Shown: one piece after another, positions 52,986-62,145 of the stretch
How the letters are laid out: each line of letters opens with the position of its first letter
Position numbering within the stretch: position 1 is the first letter of the stretch
NCBI RefSeq assembly: GCF_004526235.1
Contig: NZ_CP038159.1
Location: 2,480,001 to 2,544,000 of the forward strand
Direction of reading: 5' to 3'
Length of the DNA: 64,000 nt
Source: Sphingobacterium sp. CZ-2
GTDB lineage: Bacteria > Bacteroidota > Bacteroidia > Sphingobacteriales > Sphingobacteriaceae
Made by a program: the position numbers and the translations under genes
Notes under the pieces: model-generated
What the model was told of the DNA's origin: nothing
The model's input: only the letters and a program-made list of their open reading frames with translations
Database searches by the model: none

Positions 52986-54338
52986 ATGAACAAATTTACA
53001 AAATACATTTTAGGAATTCTCGTACTATGTATCTTGAATGTCTTTTCAAGCTCCGCACAAAGTGTGTATTCCGTTCAGATCAAAGAAGATATCGGTCCTA
53101 ACTCCTGGCGGACATTAAAAAACGCCATTAGGGAAGCTAAAAAATCAGATGTTGATTATCTTTTTTTAGAATTAAATACATTTGGTGGAGCCTTAAACTT
53201 CGCAGATTCTATGCGCTCTAATTTATTGAACGAAAATAAGTTCAAATCTATTGTGTTTGTTCATCATAATGCCGCCTCAGCGGGCGCATTGATTTCATTA
53301 GCAGCAGATTATATTTATATGAGTCCCGGTGGAAGTATCGGTGCTGCTTCGGTAGTCAACCAAAGTGGTGAGGTCCTGCCGGAAAAATATCAATCTTATA
53401 TGCGTGGTTTGATGCGCGCAACGGCGGAAGCGAAAGGCCGGGACCCAAAGGTTGCTGAAGCGTTTGTGGATCCTTCCATTTCCATTCCGGAATTAAAAGA
53501 AGACGGAAAACTGCTGACCTTGACAACGGCGGAGGCTGTTAAGATTGGATTGGCAAAGAAAGAGGCGAAAAGCGATGTAGATATATTTTCCGATCTGGGT
53601 ATCATTAAACCGGCAGTACAACATCATACCTTGACCTGGGTAGATCATCTGATCGCCTTTCTGATCAATCCTCTGGTTAGTGGAATATTGATCATCGGAA
53701 TCATCGCAGGCATTTATTTTGAAATGCAGACCCCAGGAATCGGATTTGCCCTTTTGGTGGCTATTGTTTGTGGCGCCTTGTTTTTCGCGCCTTTATACCT
53801 ACAAGGATTGGCAGATCATTGGGAAATAGCCATTTTTATCCTTGGTGTGATTTTGATAGCTTTGGAAATCTTTGTGATTCCAGGGTTTGGTGTGGCAGGG
53901 ATTGCAGGGATTATTTTGATGTTATGTGGTTTGGCTTTCTCGATGGTAGCCAATGATTATTTAGATTTTAAACTTACTCAACCTGGATTATTAATGAATT
54001 CATTTATTATTGTGGTGGGTGCAATGGTTTTGGCCATTGTACTGATGGTTATTTTTGGCAAGAACCTGTTGGAGTCTTCTACCTTTAAGAAATTGGTGTT
54101 GGAAGATGAACAAAAGGCTGAAAGTGGATATACTTCTTCTGTGACCAAAACAAATATGATCGATAAGGTTGGAGTAGCAAAGACTGTTCTGCGACCTGCT
54201 GGAAAGATTGAGATTGATAATGTGTGGTATGATGCCGTGGCACTTGATGGTTTTATTGATGCCGGAGATGAGATCTATGTGGAGAAGCACGAGAATTATA
54301 ATCTTTTTGTGAGAAGGACTTCGGAGAGAAAAGGATAA
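52986..54338 (+). CDS. NfeD-family membrane-bound ClpP-class serine protease
   Basis: From the ATG at 52986 the protein is 450 residues, with a signal peptide (about residues 1-24, ending SSAQ). The ClpP-like protease domain has the nucleophile Ser98 (HNAASAGALIS). A Ser/Lys dyad is likely, with Lys in the EKYQSYMRG region. Four or five transmembrane segments follow (SGILIIGIIAGIYFEM, IAIFILGVILIALEIFVI and others). A C-terminal NfeD OB-fold begins near GVAKTVLRPAGKIEIDNVWY. These proteins are thought to work with stomatin-like SPFH proteins, which are not found here. An ATG 9 codons upstream is less likely as it breaks the signal peptide. Confidence 0.85.
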   Translation: MNKFTKYILGILVLCILNVFSSSAQSVYSVQIKEDIGPNSWRTLKNAIREAKKSDVDYLFLELNTFGGALNFADSMRSNLLNENKFKSIVFVHHNAASAGALISLAADYIYMSPGGSIGAASVVNQSGEVLPEKYQSYMRGLMRATAEAKGRDPKVAEAFVDPSISIPELKEDGKLLTLTTAEAVKIGLAKKEAKSDVDIFSDLGIIKPAVQHHTLTWVDHLIAFLINPLVSGILIIGIIAGIYFEMQTPGIGFALLVAIVCGALFFAPLYLQGLADHWEIAIFILGVILIALEIFVIPGFGVAGIAGIILMLCGLAFSMVANDYLDFKLTQPGLLMNSFIIVVGAMVLAIVLMVIFGKNLLESSTFKKLVLEDEQKAESGYTSSVTKTNMIDKVGVAKTVLRPAGKIEIDNVWYDAVALDGFIDAGDEIYVEKHENYNLFVRRTSERKG

Positions 54339-54376
54339 AATCGTCATTGCAACCCCCGGTCTTCGCGACCCACCCC

Positions 54377-54549
54377 CGTCATTGCGAGGAACGAAGCAAT
54401 CTTTGAACTTGTAATGCTGAGCGTAGTCGAAGCATCTGTTCGTTTACTATCGTACAGATCCTTCGACTACGCTCAGGATGACAAAAAAAGAAAGGTTTAG
54501 AGCTTATTCTAATCGAAAGATTGCTTCGTCGTGCCTCCTCGCAATGACG
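54377..54549. repeat. Nested palindromic repeat (locus 5)
   Basis: The outer arm CGTCATTGCGAGG starts at 54377 and its partner CCTCCTCGCAATGACG ends at 54549. The inner arm AATGCTGAGCGTAGTCG pairs with CGACTACGCTCAGGATGAC. A partial arm lies at 54342-54352. Nothing else is seen between the NfeD and porin genes. Confidence 0.85.
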
Positions 54550-54635
54550 CAGAAGCACAATTACACAGCAATGTAATGACGTAGCAAAGCCATGACATAC
54601 TAACACAATGCCCCAGCCGCAAAAAGACAACAAAT

Positions 54636-56192
54636 CTAAAACTTCACCCCCAACGTCATTACCACATTAGTCCTACTATTCTTGATTTCTGCTTCCGGAG
54701 CAGGAGATTTCCAGATATCATCCAATGAATACGTCACATCATAATAGGTCGAACTTTCATACTGCATGGCCGTTAAATCAATATACATCGCGTTAGGGAA
54801 AATATATCCCAATCCCAACGATCCAATATAACTGCCTTTGCTTGTATCCTCATAAGGCGAGCCCAAATAATTAAATCCTGCCCTACCTGTAAACCTATCC
54901 GTAAATACATACTCCGCACCAGCACGGAAATTAAAATTACTTTTGAAAATATTCTTCAGATCCAAATTGATAGCATGCTCATCCGCAGCATTCGCATTGT
55001 AAGCCTCATTTATATACTTCACATTATCATATCCCACAAACTCCAAATCCGCAGATATCAAGCCCCTTCCAAAAAACTTGGTTAGTCCAATAGCTGTTTT
55101 CCATGGAGAAATAATAGAATAATCCCGACTTTCTCCACCTACTTCAGAAATATATTTCGGACGGATCTGATTCGTTGATTTATCATCTTGATAATATTCC
55201 GCTTGGGTATCCAAATAATCATCAAATTTAATCGTAGTCCAAGTAGGAGAGGTAAAGGTCAAACCAAAGTTCCAATCCCACGATGGCTTTAAGATCATCC
55301 CGATATTAAAATTTGCACCATATCCAGTAGATTCGCTAGAATAACGATCGGTTAGCGCATAATTAATATCCGTATAGGAATTCTGAACCGATCCTGGCCT
55401 TAAGAACGGAGAATCTGGGTTGTCCGGACTGATCTCTTCTGTAGTCTTAGTCCATCCACGTTCATACACGTCCCTGCTATAGGAGTTCTGATAGGCCAAT
55501 AACCCAACACCTGCTCCGATATAAAAATTATGGCTGTAATTCGCACCAATAGAAAAGTTGCTTAGGTATTTATAGCCACCAGATAAAATATCCACCTGTT
55601 GCCCCTTCGGATCTCCTTCCAAAGCAATCGGAAAATATTCTTTTGGATTATCTCCGAAGGCTTCTACTAAGTAAGATCTTCTAAAATCATTGGTAAATGA
55701 GGGCGATCCAAACATCGCATCCGTAAGGGATTGTACTAAAGTGTTTTCCGAGTTAATTCCACTATAAACCACCTTATCGTTATAGTTGTTCTGCCTATTA
55801 ACACTTAGTCCAATGTTAAAGTTCTGCCAACCCACATCTTGATTATAAGCAGTTGGAAATGCCAAAACAACACCGGCATTATCAACCCCAAATTTGGCGA
55901 AATTCTTATTTTGGTTCTGACCATAAAAACTGGTCTTGTTGTTATTGTTCAACATGTTGAAAGATATCGACGCATCCGACTGTCCAAAAAAACCTAATCC
56001 GGCAGGGTTGCCAGAAATCGAACTGATGTCACCTCCTAAGGAGGTATTCACACCGCCTAATGCCTTGAAACGTGCTGTACCATTAGATTCATCCAATGAT
56101 AGAATTTTTGCATCATCAAAAATGGATTGGCCAAATGCCGACTGAACAGATAATAAAGTTAGAAAAGCGACTGGAAGTATATATTTTTTCAT
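54636..56192 (-). CDS. FadL/OmpP1/TodX-family outer-membrane protein
   Basis: The 518-residue protein has a signal peptide (LPVAFLTLLSVQSAFGQ) and the start typical of FadL-like porins, with SGNPAGLGFFGQSDASISFN carrying the Asn-Pro-Ala-Gly motif. The rest has alternating beta strands with aromatic girdles, ending in RTNVVMTLGVKF. Bacteroidota members are often labelled hemin receptors, but are more likely FadL-type channels for hydrophobic compounds. It stands between the nested repeat at 54.4 kb and a lipoprotein gene. Confidence 0.82.
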   Translation of the reverse strand: MKKYILPVAFLTLLSVQSAFGQSIFDDAKILSLDESNGTARFKALGGVNTSLGGDISSISGNPAGLGFFGQSDASISFNMLNNNNKTSFYGQNQNKNFAKFGVDNAGVVLAFPTAYNQDVGWQNFNIGLSVNRQNNYNDKVVYSGINSENTLVQSLTDAMFGSPSFTNDFRRSYLVEAFGDNPKEYFPIALEGDPKGQQVDILSGGYKYLSNFSIGANYSHNFYIGAGVGLLAYQNSYSRDVYERGWTKTTEEISPDNPDSPFLRPGSVQNSYTDINYALTDRYSSESTGYGANFNIGMILKPSWDWNFGLTFTSPTWTTIKFDDYLDTQAEYYQDDKSTNQIRPKYISEVGGESRDYSIISPWKTAIGLTKFFGRGLISADLEFVGYDNVKYINEAYNANAADEHAINLDLKNIFKSNFNFRAGAEYVFTDRFTGRAGFNYLGSPYEDTSKGSYIGSLGLGYIFPNAMYIDLTAMQYESSTYYDVTYSLDDIWKSPAPEAEIKNSRTNVVMTLGVKF

Positions 56193-56244
56193 AGATATAC
56201 AATATCGGTTTGATAAAAAGAAAATTCGGGTTAATAGGATAAAT

Positions 56245-56276
56245 ATATAGCCAATATAAATCTATATTGGCTATAT
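56245..56276. terminator. 14-bp perfect hairpin upstream of the FadL-like gene
   Basis: ATATAGCCAATATA (56245-56258) pairs with TATATTGGCTATAT (56263-56276). It lies just past the stop of the Gly/Tyr-rich lipoprotein gene. There is no U-tract, so termination is uncertain. Confidence 0.4.
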
Positions 56277-56295
56277 GTATATATGTTAAGTTTGA

Positions 56296-57540
56296 TTAAC
56301 GTCTGCTGCCTCCGCCGCTTCTTCCGCTACCTGAAGAGGATGAAGAAGAACCGCCACCACTTCGGCCGCTGCTCATGCTTGAGCCTGAAGAACCGCTTCC
56401 CATGCTGCTTCCTCTGTCAAAACTACCTGATGAACGAGATGGCTCTGAACTTCTGGAAGTAGGTTGAGACCTATTAGAGGTGCTCGGTGTTTGACGAACG
56501 CCTTGAGATCTACTGGTTGGTGTTCTATCTACTGTACCTCTGGATGATGATGGCTGTGTTCTGCCTACATTTCCTTGCGGTCTAGTAGTAGGGTTTGATC
56601 TATTGATCCCTTCCGATCTAGATGAAGTACCTCTGGTAGTAGTTCCTTGAGAACGTGTAGTCCCTTGTGTACGGGAAGTGGTTCCTTGAGAACGGTTGGT
56701 AGAAGTTGTACCTCTGATACCTTCTGAACGGGAAGTTGTACCTCTATTGTTGTTGATTCTATCGTTGCTTCTGCTCACGGTACCTCTTTCACCAGATCTT
56801 GATGTAGATCCTACGCGGGAGCTTCTATCTGTAGCCGCACGACCAGTCTGGATTCTTCCTGAACGGTCTCTTGCAATTACGGAAGAACGACTTCCACCAG
56901 CATTGCTATAGATACGTTGGCTACGGTCAGATGGCGTACGATAATTTCGGTTGCCATTGTTTCTTACGTTATAGTAAGGATTTCCCCATTGGCTGTAGTA
57001 GGAGTTATATCCCCAGTATCCGCCTCCATAGTAAGAGCCGTATCCATACCAAGGGTTAGCCCATCCGCCATAATACGGATAGTCCCATCCATAACCATAG
57101 TAGGGTCTGTTCCATCCCCAGCCGTATCCATGCCAAGGATATCCCCATCCCCAGCCCATGCCAATGCTCCATCCGAAACCGGAGTTCCATCCGAAACCAA
57201 GGCCATAGCCATACCATGGGTCAAAGAAAGGATCATAATATCCCATTCCTGGCGTGTTATAATAGAATCTGTTGATGCGGTTTGCATATTCCAATTCTTC
57301 GAATTCGCCATCAGCGTATGCTTCGTCAGAATATTCATCCGCATAGTATTCCGATTCAGCGATGGTCTCACCACCTACTTCATCGGTATAATAATAGTCT
57401 GGGCTCTGGTATACACCACGTGTATCCCGGTTATTATAAACATCGTCGCGATACACTGTCCGTTGGCTTGTCGAACAGGAGCTTAAGAAAGCAACGAATG
57501 CTAAAGCTAACCATCCCATTAATATCTTCTTGTTTTTCAT
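56296..57540 (-). CDS. Low-complexity Gly/Tyr/Trp-rich lipoprotein
   Basis: The 414-residue protein has a lipobox (LSSC, Cys22). An acidic Tyr-rich part (about 45-95) is followed by a Gly/Tyr/Trp-rich tract at about 95-200 (GYGLGFGWNSGFGWS, GWGWGYPWHGYGWGW) and a C-terminal Arg/Ser/Thr tail with GTTSR-type repeats. Similar low-complexity lipoproteins precede proS in related genomes and are sometimes mislabelled as prolyl-tRNA synthetase. There is no enzyme domain. It could be a surface or matrix protein; function is not known. Confidence 0.6.
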   Translation of the reverse strand: MKNKKILMGWLALAFVAFLSSCSTSQRTVYRDDVYNNRDTRGVYQSPDYYYTDEVGGETIAESEYYADEYSDEAYADGEFEELEYANRINRFYYNTPGMGYYDPFFDPWYGYGLGFGWNSGFGWSIGMGWGWGYPWHGYGWGWNRPYYGYGWDYPYYGGWANPWYGYGSYYGGGYWGYNSYYSQWGNPYYNVRNNGNRNYRTPSDRSQRIYSNAGGSRSSVIARDRSGRIQTGRAATDRSSRVGSTSRSGERGTVSRSNDRINNNRGTTSRSEGIRGTTSTNRSQGTTSRTQGTTRSQGTTTRGTSSRSEGINRSNPTTRPQGNVGRTQPSSSRGTVDRTPTSRSQGVRQTPSTSNRSQPTSRSSEPSRSSGSFDRGSSMGSGSSGSSMSSGRSGGGSSSSSSGSGRSGGGSRR

Positions 57541-57594
57541 GATGCTAAAACAGTTAAATTTCGATAATACAGTACTTATTTATTATCTTAGACG

Positions 57595-57602
57595 CAAAAT
57601 TA
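57595..57602 (-). promoter_or_regulatory. -7 box of the Gly/Tyr-rich lipoprotein gene
   Basis: The minus-strand TAATTTTG lies 54 nt before the ATG at 57540. Confidence 0.5.
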
Positions 57603-57644
57603 ATTGCGGGGTTTAATCAAACACTCAAAAATACTAAATATTTT

Positions 57645-57652
57645 TATTTTTG
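57645..57652 (+). promoter_or_regulatory. -7 box of proS
   Basis: TATTTTTG at 57645-57652 gives a leader of about 60 nt before the ATG at 57715. It is divergent from the lipoprotein -7 box. Confidence 0.5.
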
Positions 57653-57714
57653 TAAAAAATGCTGCTCAACAGCAATTTAACGCATATTTTGATAATATAA
57701 TTTTCAATTAAAGA

Positions 57715-59187
57715 ATGAGTAAAGGAATTACAAGCCGTAGTGAGGATTATTCACAATGGTACAACGATCTAGTCATTAAGGCAGATCTTGCAGAGTATTC
57801 TGCAGTAAGGGGATGTATGGTCATCAAGCCATACGGATATGCGATTTGGGAGCGCATGCAAGCGATCCTGGATAAGCGTTTCAAAGAAACAGGCCACTCA
57901 AACGCCTATTTCCCCTTATTTATCCCCAAATCATTCTTTTCCAAAGAAGCTTCCCACGTTGAAGGTTTTGCTACCGAATGTGCTGTGGTAACCCATTACC
58001 GTCTAAAAAATGATGGCAATGGTAAGATAGTTGTTGATGAAGAGGCTAAACTGGAGGAAGAACTTATCGTTCGTCCAACTTCTGAAACCATTATCTGGAA
58101 TACCTACAGAGGCTGGATCGAATCTTACCGTGACCTTCCTATTCTGGTTAACCAATGGGCCAATGTGGTTCGTTGGGAAATGCGTACGCGTTTATTCCTG
58201 AGAACTGCCGAATTCCTTTGGCAGGAGGGACATACCGCACATGCGACCAAGGAAGAAGCAATCGCAGAAGCAGAACAAATGTTGGAAGTATACGCAGAAT
58301 TCGCGGAAGGAACCTTAGCTGTGCCGGTGGTTCGCGGTCGTAAAACCGAGAACGAGCGTTTTGCAGGAGCGCTTGATACCCTTTGTATAGAAGCGTTGAT
58401 GCAGGATGGAAAAGCATTACAGGCAGGAACTTCCCATTTCCTTGGACAAAACTTTGCAAAAGCTTTTGATGTGAAATTCACATCAAAAGAAGGCAAGTTG
58501 GACTACGTATGGGCAACTTCTTGGGGTGTTTCCACACGTTTGATGGGCGCATTGATCATGGCGCATTCCGATGATCAAGGATTGGTATTGCCTCCAAAAT
58601 TGGCACCTATCCAGGTGGTCATTGTACCTATATTTAAAACGGAGGAGGAAAAGGCGAATATTGATGCCTTCGTGAATCAGTTGAACAGTTCCCTTAAAGC
58701 GCAAGGAATCTCCGTAAAATACGACGACCGTGATACCCAACGTCCAGGATTCAAATTCGCAGAATGGGAATTGAAAGGTGTTCCATTGCGCGTTGCCGTT
58801 GGTGCACGTGATATGCAGAATGGAACTGTGGAGCTTGCCCGTCGCGATACCCAGACGAAAGAAACAGTAGAACAAAATGGTTTGGCAGAACGAATCATCG
58901 GATTATTGGATGAAATCCAAGATAATATTTACCAAAAAGCATTGAACTTCAGAGATACCCATATTACTGAAGTTAATTCATATGATGAGTTCAAACAGGT
59001 TTTGGAAGAAAAGGGTGGCTTTATTTCCTGTCATTGGGATGGAACCGTAGAAACGGAGAAACGTGTGAAAGAGGAAACCAAGGCAACTATCCGTTGTATT
59101 CCATTGGATGCAAAAGACGAAGAAGGTGTTTGTATTTTCACTGGTAAACCTTCTAATAAAAGAGTGCTTTTCGCAAAGGCTTATTAA
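57715..59187 (+). CDS. proS: Proline--tRNA ligase (eukaryote/archaea-like type)
   Basis: The 490-residue protein is a class II synthetase without the bacterial editing insertion. Motif 1 lies at [20 protein letters not shown], motif 2 near [19 protein letters not shown], and motif 3 near [20 protein letters not shown]. The anticodon-binding domain follows ([32 protein letters not shown]). Its length and lack of insertion match the type 3 ProS found in many Bacteroidota. Its stop overlaps the next gene's ATG by 1 nt (TAATG). Confidence 0.95.
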   Translation: MSKGITSRSEDYSQWYNDLVIKADLAEYSAVRGCMVIKPYGYAIWERMQAILDKRFKETGHSNAYFPLFIPKSFFSKEASHVEGFATECAVVTHYRLKNDGNGKIVVDEEAKLEEELIVRPTSETIIWNTYRGWIESYRDLPILVNQWANVVRWEMRTRLFLRTAEFLWQEGHTAHATKEEAIAEAEQMLEVYAEFAEGTLAVPVVRGRKTENERFAGALDTLCIEALMQDGKALQAGTSHFLGQNFAKAFDVKFTSKEGKLDYVWATSWGVSTRLMGALIMAHSDDQGLVLPPKLAPIQVVIVPIFKTEEEKANIDAFVNQLNSSLKAQGISVKYDDRDTQRPGFKFAEWELKGVPLRVAVGARDMQNGTVELARRDTQTKETVEQNGLAERIIGLLDEIQDNIYQKALNFRDTHITEVNSYDEFKQVLEEKGGFISCHWDGTVETEKRVKEETKATIRCIPLDAKDEEGVCIFTGKPSNKRVLFAKAY

Positions 59188-60020
59188 TGAAAAGAATTTT
59201 GATATTGGGCTGTGGATGGCTGGCCGAAGAGTTTGCCCATCTACAGCTTAAAAATATGAATCAAGTCTGGGCTACCACGACTACTGAAGAAAAATACCAT
59301 CGCCTTAAAAACGATGGTATTTTTGCCTATGTCCATAATTTTGTTGGAGCAATAAATAAGGCGTCCAATACAATAGAATCCAACCCAGAAAATATTCTTG
59401 CGGAAAGCTTGAAAAACTTCGGTCCTTTTGATCTCATATTGACATCCATTCCAGCAACCAATAGAAATACAGTTGAAGAGCTCCAAATCCGATTTTCAAA
59501 TGTTTATTCTTTATTAAGTACACTCGAATTCGAGCAACATATTTTTCTGAGTTCTGTAGGCATCTATCCCGATATGAATGGTTTTTTTGATGAATCCTAT
59601 CATCAGACAACAAAATTGAACCCCAAATTACTTATGGCAGAAGAAGCAATGTTGAAATTACCTAATACCCATGTCTTCCGCTTGGGTGGTCTATTTGGCA
59701 AACAACGCATTTTTGCAAAATATTTTGAGGACAGAATCGTCCAGACTGGAGATCAACCTGCCAATTTTATCCATTTGGAAGATGTTTGTGGGGTACTGGA
59801 TCAGGCACTGAACAAGGGTTTAAAAGAAACCATATATAACCTGGTAACACCTGAACATCCTTTGAAAAAAGAAGTAATCCTTGCCTCGGCAGAAAAATAC
59901 GGCTACAGAAAGCCAGCCGGTTTCCAATCGGAAAACAGTTTTCAGAAGATCGTTTCAGGCAATAAAATCGCACAGGAGTTGAATTATGGATTTAAATATC
60001 CTTCTCCATTGTATTTTTAA
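59187..60020 (+). CDS. Extended SDR / NAD-dependent epimerase-like protein
   Basis: The 277-residue protein has a Rossmann start RILILGCGWLAEEFA (GxGxxxE variant) and the SDR-like region FLSSVGIYPDMNGFFDE with Ser and Tyr in position for catalysis. RLGGLFGKQR and FIHLEDVCGVLDQAL follow. It resembles YeeZ-like epimerase family proteins, and its substrate is unknown. It overlaps the proS stop by 1 nt and ends just before the PLP enzyme at 60049, so proS, this gene and that enzyme look like one operon. Confidence 0.78.
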   Translation: MKRILILGCGWLAEEFAHLQLKNMNQVWATTTTEEKYHRLKNDGIFAYVHNFVGAINKASNTIESNPENILAESLKNFGPFDLILTSIPATNRNTVEELQIRFSNVYSLLSTLEFEQHIFLSSVGIYPDMNGFFDESYHQTTKLNPKLLMAEEAMLKLPNTHVFRLGGLFGKQRIFAKYFEDRIVQTGDQPANFIHLEDVCGVLDQALNKGLKETIYNLVTPEHPLKKEVILASAEKYGYRKPAGFQSENSFQKIVSGNKIAQELNYGFKYPSPLYF

Positions 60021-60048
60021 TAACTTAGTCAGATTAAAATTTACAGAT

Positions 60049-61197
60049 ATGAATTATAAGTTTGCAACCAAAGCAATTCATGCTGGTCAAGAATCAGACC
60101 CTACAACAGGGGCCGTAATGACTCCGATATACCAAACATCAACTTACCAACAAAAATCGCCAGGCGACCATAAAGGATTTGAGTACTCCAGAGGTACCAA
60201 CCCTACCCGTAAAGCATTGGAAGATTGCCTTGCGGCTTTAGAAAACGGAAAACATGGTTTAGCCTTTTCCAGTGGGATGGCGGCTACCGATTGTGTATTG
60301 CGTTTATTGAAACCGGGCGATGAAGTGGTAACCGGTGATGATCTATATGGTGGTTCTTACCGTATTTTTACCAAGGTTTACGAGCCATTGGGAATCGTAT
60401 TTAAATTTGTGAATACCTCCGATCCAGAGGCGGTAAGGGCAGCGATAAGCGATAATACCAAGTTGATCTGGGTAGAAACACCGACCAATCCGACCTTAAA
60501 ATTGGCAGATATTGCCGCTATTGCTGAAATCGCGAAAGCAAGCAATGCCTTATATGCAGTAGATAATACCTTTGCATCTCCTTATTTACAGAATCCATTG
60601 GATCTGGGAGCTGACATCGTTATGCATTCCGTGACCAAATATCTGGGAGGTCACTCCGATGTGGTCATGGGCGCATTGATCGTCAATGATGAAGAGCTAT
60701 ATAAACAATTGTGGTTTTATTATAATGCCTGTGGTGGAACTCCAGGTCCTCAGGACGCTTTCTTGGTGTTACGTGGTATAAAAACCTTACATCTTCGGAT
60801 GAGAGCACATTGTGAAAATGGAAGGGCAATAGCTGAATACCTTAAAAACCATCCTAAGATCGAAAAGATTTACTGGCCAGGATTTACAGACCATCCAGGA
60901 CATGATGTAGCCAAAAAACAGATGAAGGACTTCGGAGGAATGGTTTCCATCGTATTAAAAGGTGCTGATCTGCAGGAAACATTCCGAATCGCTTCCCAAT
61001 TCATGGTGTTTACCTTGGCAGAATCGCTAGGTGGTGTGGAGTCACTGATCAACCATCCTGCCACCATGACACATGGATCTATTCCCAAAGAAGCTCGTGA
61101 AAAAGTGGGTGTGGTAGATAATTTATTGCGATTGTCCGTTGGGGTAGAGGATGCGGAAGATTTAATCGCTGACTTGGAACAAGCGTTGGGAAAATAA
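60049..61197 (+). CDS. Cystathionine gamma-synthase/lyase (Cys/Met metabolism PLP enzyme)
   Basis: From the ATG at 60049 the protein is 382 residues, fold type I. It has ATKAIHAGQESDPTTGAVMT, the PLP-phosphate region FSSGMAATDCVLRL, DNTFASPYLQNPL and the Schiff-base Lys in MHSVTKYLGGHSDVVMG. The C-terminal SLGGVESLINHPATMTHGSI is typical. Sequence alone does not separate gamma-synthase from gamma-lyase. A cystathionine beta-synthase at 34.5 kb suggests reverse transsulfuration, favouring the lyase reading. An upstream in-frame ATG at 59986 lies inside the preceding gene and is rejected. Confidence 0.87.
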   Translation: MNYKFATKAIHAGQESDPTTGAVMTPIYQTSTYQQKSPGDHKGFEYSRGTNPTRKALEDCLAALENGKHGLAFSSGMAATDCVLRLLKPGDEVVTGDDLYGGSYRIFTKVYEPLGIVFKFVNTSDPEAVRAAISDNTKLIWVETPTNPTLKLADIAAIAEIAKASNALYAVDNTFASPYLQNPLDLGADIVMHSVTKYLGGHSDVVMGALIVNDEELYKQLWFYYNACGGTPGPQDAFLVLRGIKTLHLRMRAHCENGRAIAEYLKNHPKIEKIYWPGFTDHPGHDVAKKQMKDFGGMVSIVLKGADLQETFRIASQFMVFTLAESLGGVESLINHPATMTHGSIPKEAREKVGVVDNLLRLSVGVEDAEDLIADLEQALGK

Positions 61198-61256
61198 TTG
61201 ATCAACAAGGATCATATCCATCAATTTATTCTCATTATTATTTTTAATAGCTCACA

Positions 61257-61272
61257 TACTTTTGTACATTTG
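61257..61272 (+). promoter_or_regulatory. Two adjacent -7 boxes of the small membrane protein gene
   Basis: TACTTTTG (61257-61264) and TACATTTG (61265-61272) abut and both match TAnnTTTG; either could serve the ATG at 61300. Confidence 0.5.
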
Positions 61273-61299
61273 TGCAGCTTTTATTAGGATTTAACAATT

Positions 61300-61554
61300 A
61301 TGGAAAATACAACAGTAGAAAGACCAGCAAAACATACGGACAATAACGCAAACCGTACCGAATATTATGTTCAATTAACCATTGCTATCGTAATCGGTTT
61401 AGTAGGGGTATTCATTCGTTTTGTACCAGATGTAATCCCGGCTTTGGGACAGATGGGATCTATATTCTCTTGGATTGCTAACATTGCTATCATTATTGCT
61501 TCTTTCTTAGCATTCAGAGTTGTTTTCGCAATCTTAGGTTTCGGAAAAAAATAA
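61300..61554 (+). CDS. Small two-helix membrane protein
   Basis: The 84-residue protein has a polar N-terminal 25 residues (NTTVERPAKHTDNNANRTEY) and two hydrophobic segments (about 27-45 and 54-78). No family or motif is recognised. It has a good promoter and a strong hairpin terminator, so it is transcribed alone. Function unknown. Confidence 0.65.
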   Translation: MENTTVERPAKHTDNNANRTEYYVQLTIAIVIGLVGVFIRFVPDVIPALGQMGSIFSWIANIAIIIASFLAFRVVFAILGFGKK

Positions 61555-61605
61555 GGTTTATTCCTAAAGGGTTTTAAAACTCGAAAGTCTAAACTAAGGA
61601 TATTT

Positions 61606-61639
61606 AAAAGGCCTTGAATCATTTGATCCAAGGCCTTTT
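61606..61639 (+). terminator. Intrinsic terminator of the small membrane protein gene
   Basis: AAAAGGCCTTG (61606-61616) pairs with CAAGGCCTTTT (61629-61639), followed by TTT. A further hairpin AATTGGAAA/TTTCCAATT (61678-61701) lies at the end of the next, convergent gene. Confidence 0.9.
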
Positions 61640-61699
61640 TTTATGGGCGATGTTTCCAGCGCCCAATTTATATTTTCAATTGGAAATTCCGCTTTCCAA

Positions 61700-62134
61700 T
61701 TAATTTAAGATCGACCAAGTAGCGTATGGAATTCTTGATAAAGCCAAGATCAAACCCAATACATAAAAAATCAAAACCGTTTGGTTTGCTTTTTTAGGAT
61801 CCGCAATTTTCTTTGCTTTAGAATATCCAATAGTAATCAATACGATCGCAAGAACCATCGCGATAGGATGTTCAACGGTGTACAACCTGGAAACACTATC
61901 CTTCATGGTTTCGCCCGAAAGGTTCTCAAAACCTCTTGAGGAAGTGAAGTATAGTATAAAACCAATAATCAATTGTAAGTGGGCACTGATCAATCCGATC
62001 AAAGCAATCTTACGGTTGAAAGGTTTGTTGCCCGCATAATTAGCTAAGGTGATCAAGATCGCGACCACTAAGGCAAGTAGCAATACAATTGCTAATGTGG
62101 AATGTAGATGTAGCATAGTTTCTATAAATTTCAA
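61700..62134 (-). CDS. Four-helix membrane protein with conserved His residues
   Basis: The 144-residue protein has four predicted transmembrane helices (about 8-30, 43-63, 88-104 and 119-138). HLHSTLAIVLLLALVVAILI and VEHPIAMVLAIVLITIGYSK include His residues placed as in small haem-binding cytochrome b-type proteins, but no haem motif is proved. It lies 11 nt downstream of the M28 peptidase gene and is probably co-transcribed with it. Confidence 0.65.
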   Translation of the reverse strand: MKFIETMLHLHSTLAIVLLLALVVAILITLANYAGNKPFNRKIALIGLISAHLQLIIGFILYFTSSRGFENLSGETMKDSVSRLYTVEHPIAMVLAIVLITIGYSKAKKIADPKKANQTVLIFYVLGLILALSRIPYATWSILN

Positions 62135-62145
62135 TCACAAATATA

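Noticed and set aside
54379..54633. 84-codon minus-strand frame
   Set aside because: It mostly reads the locus 5 repeat; no independent support.
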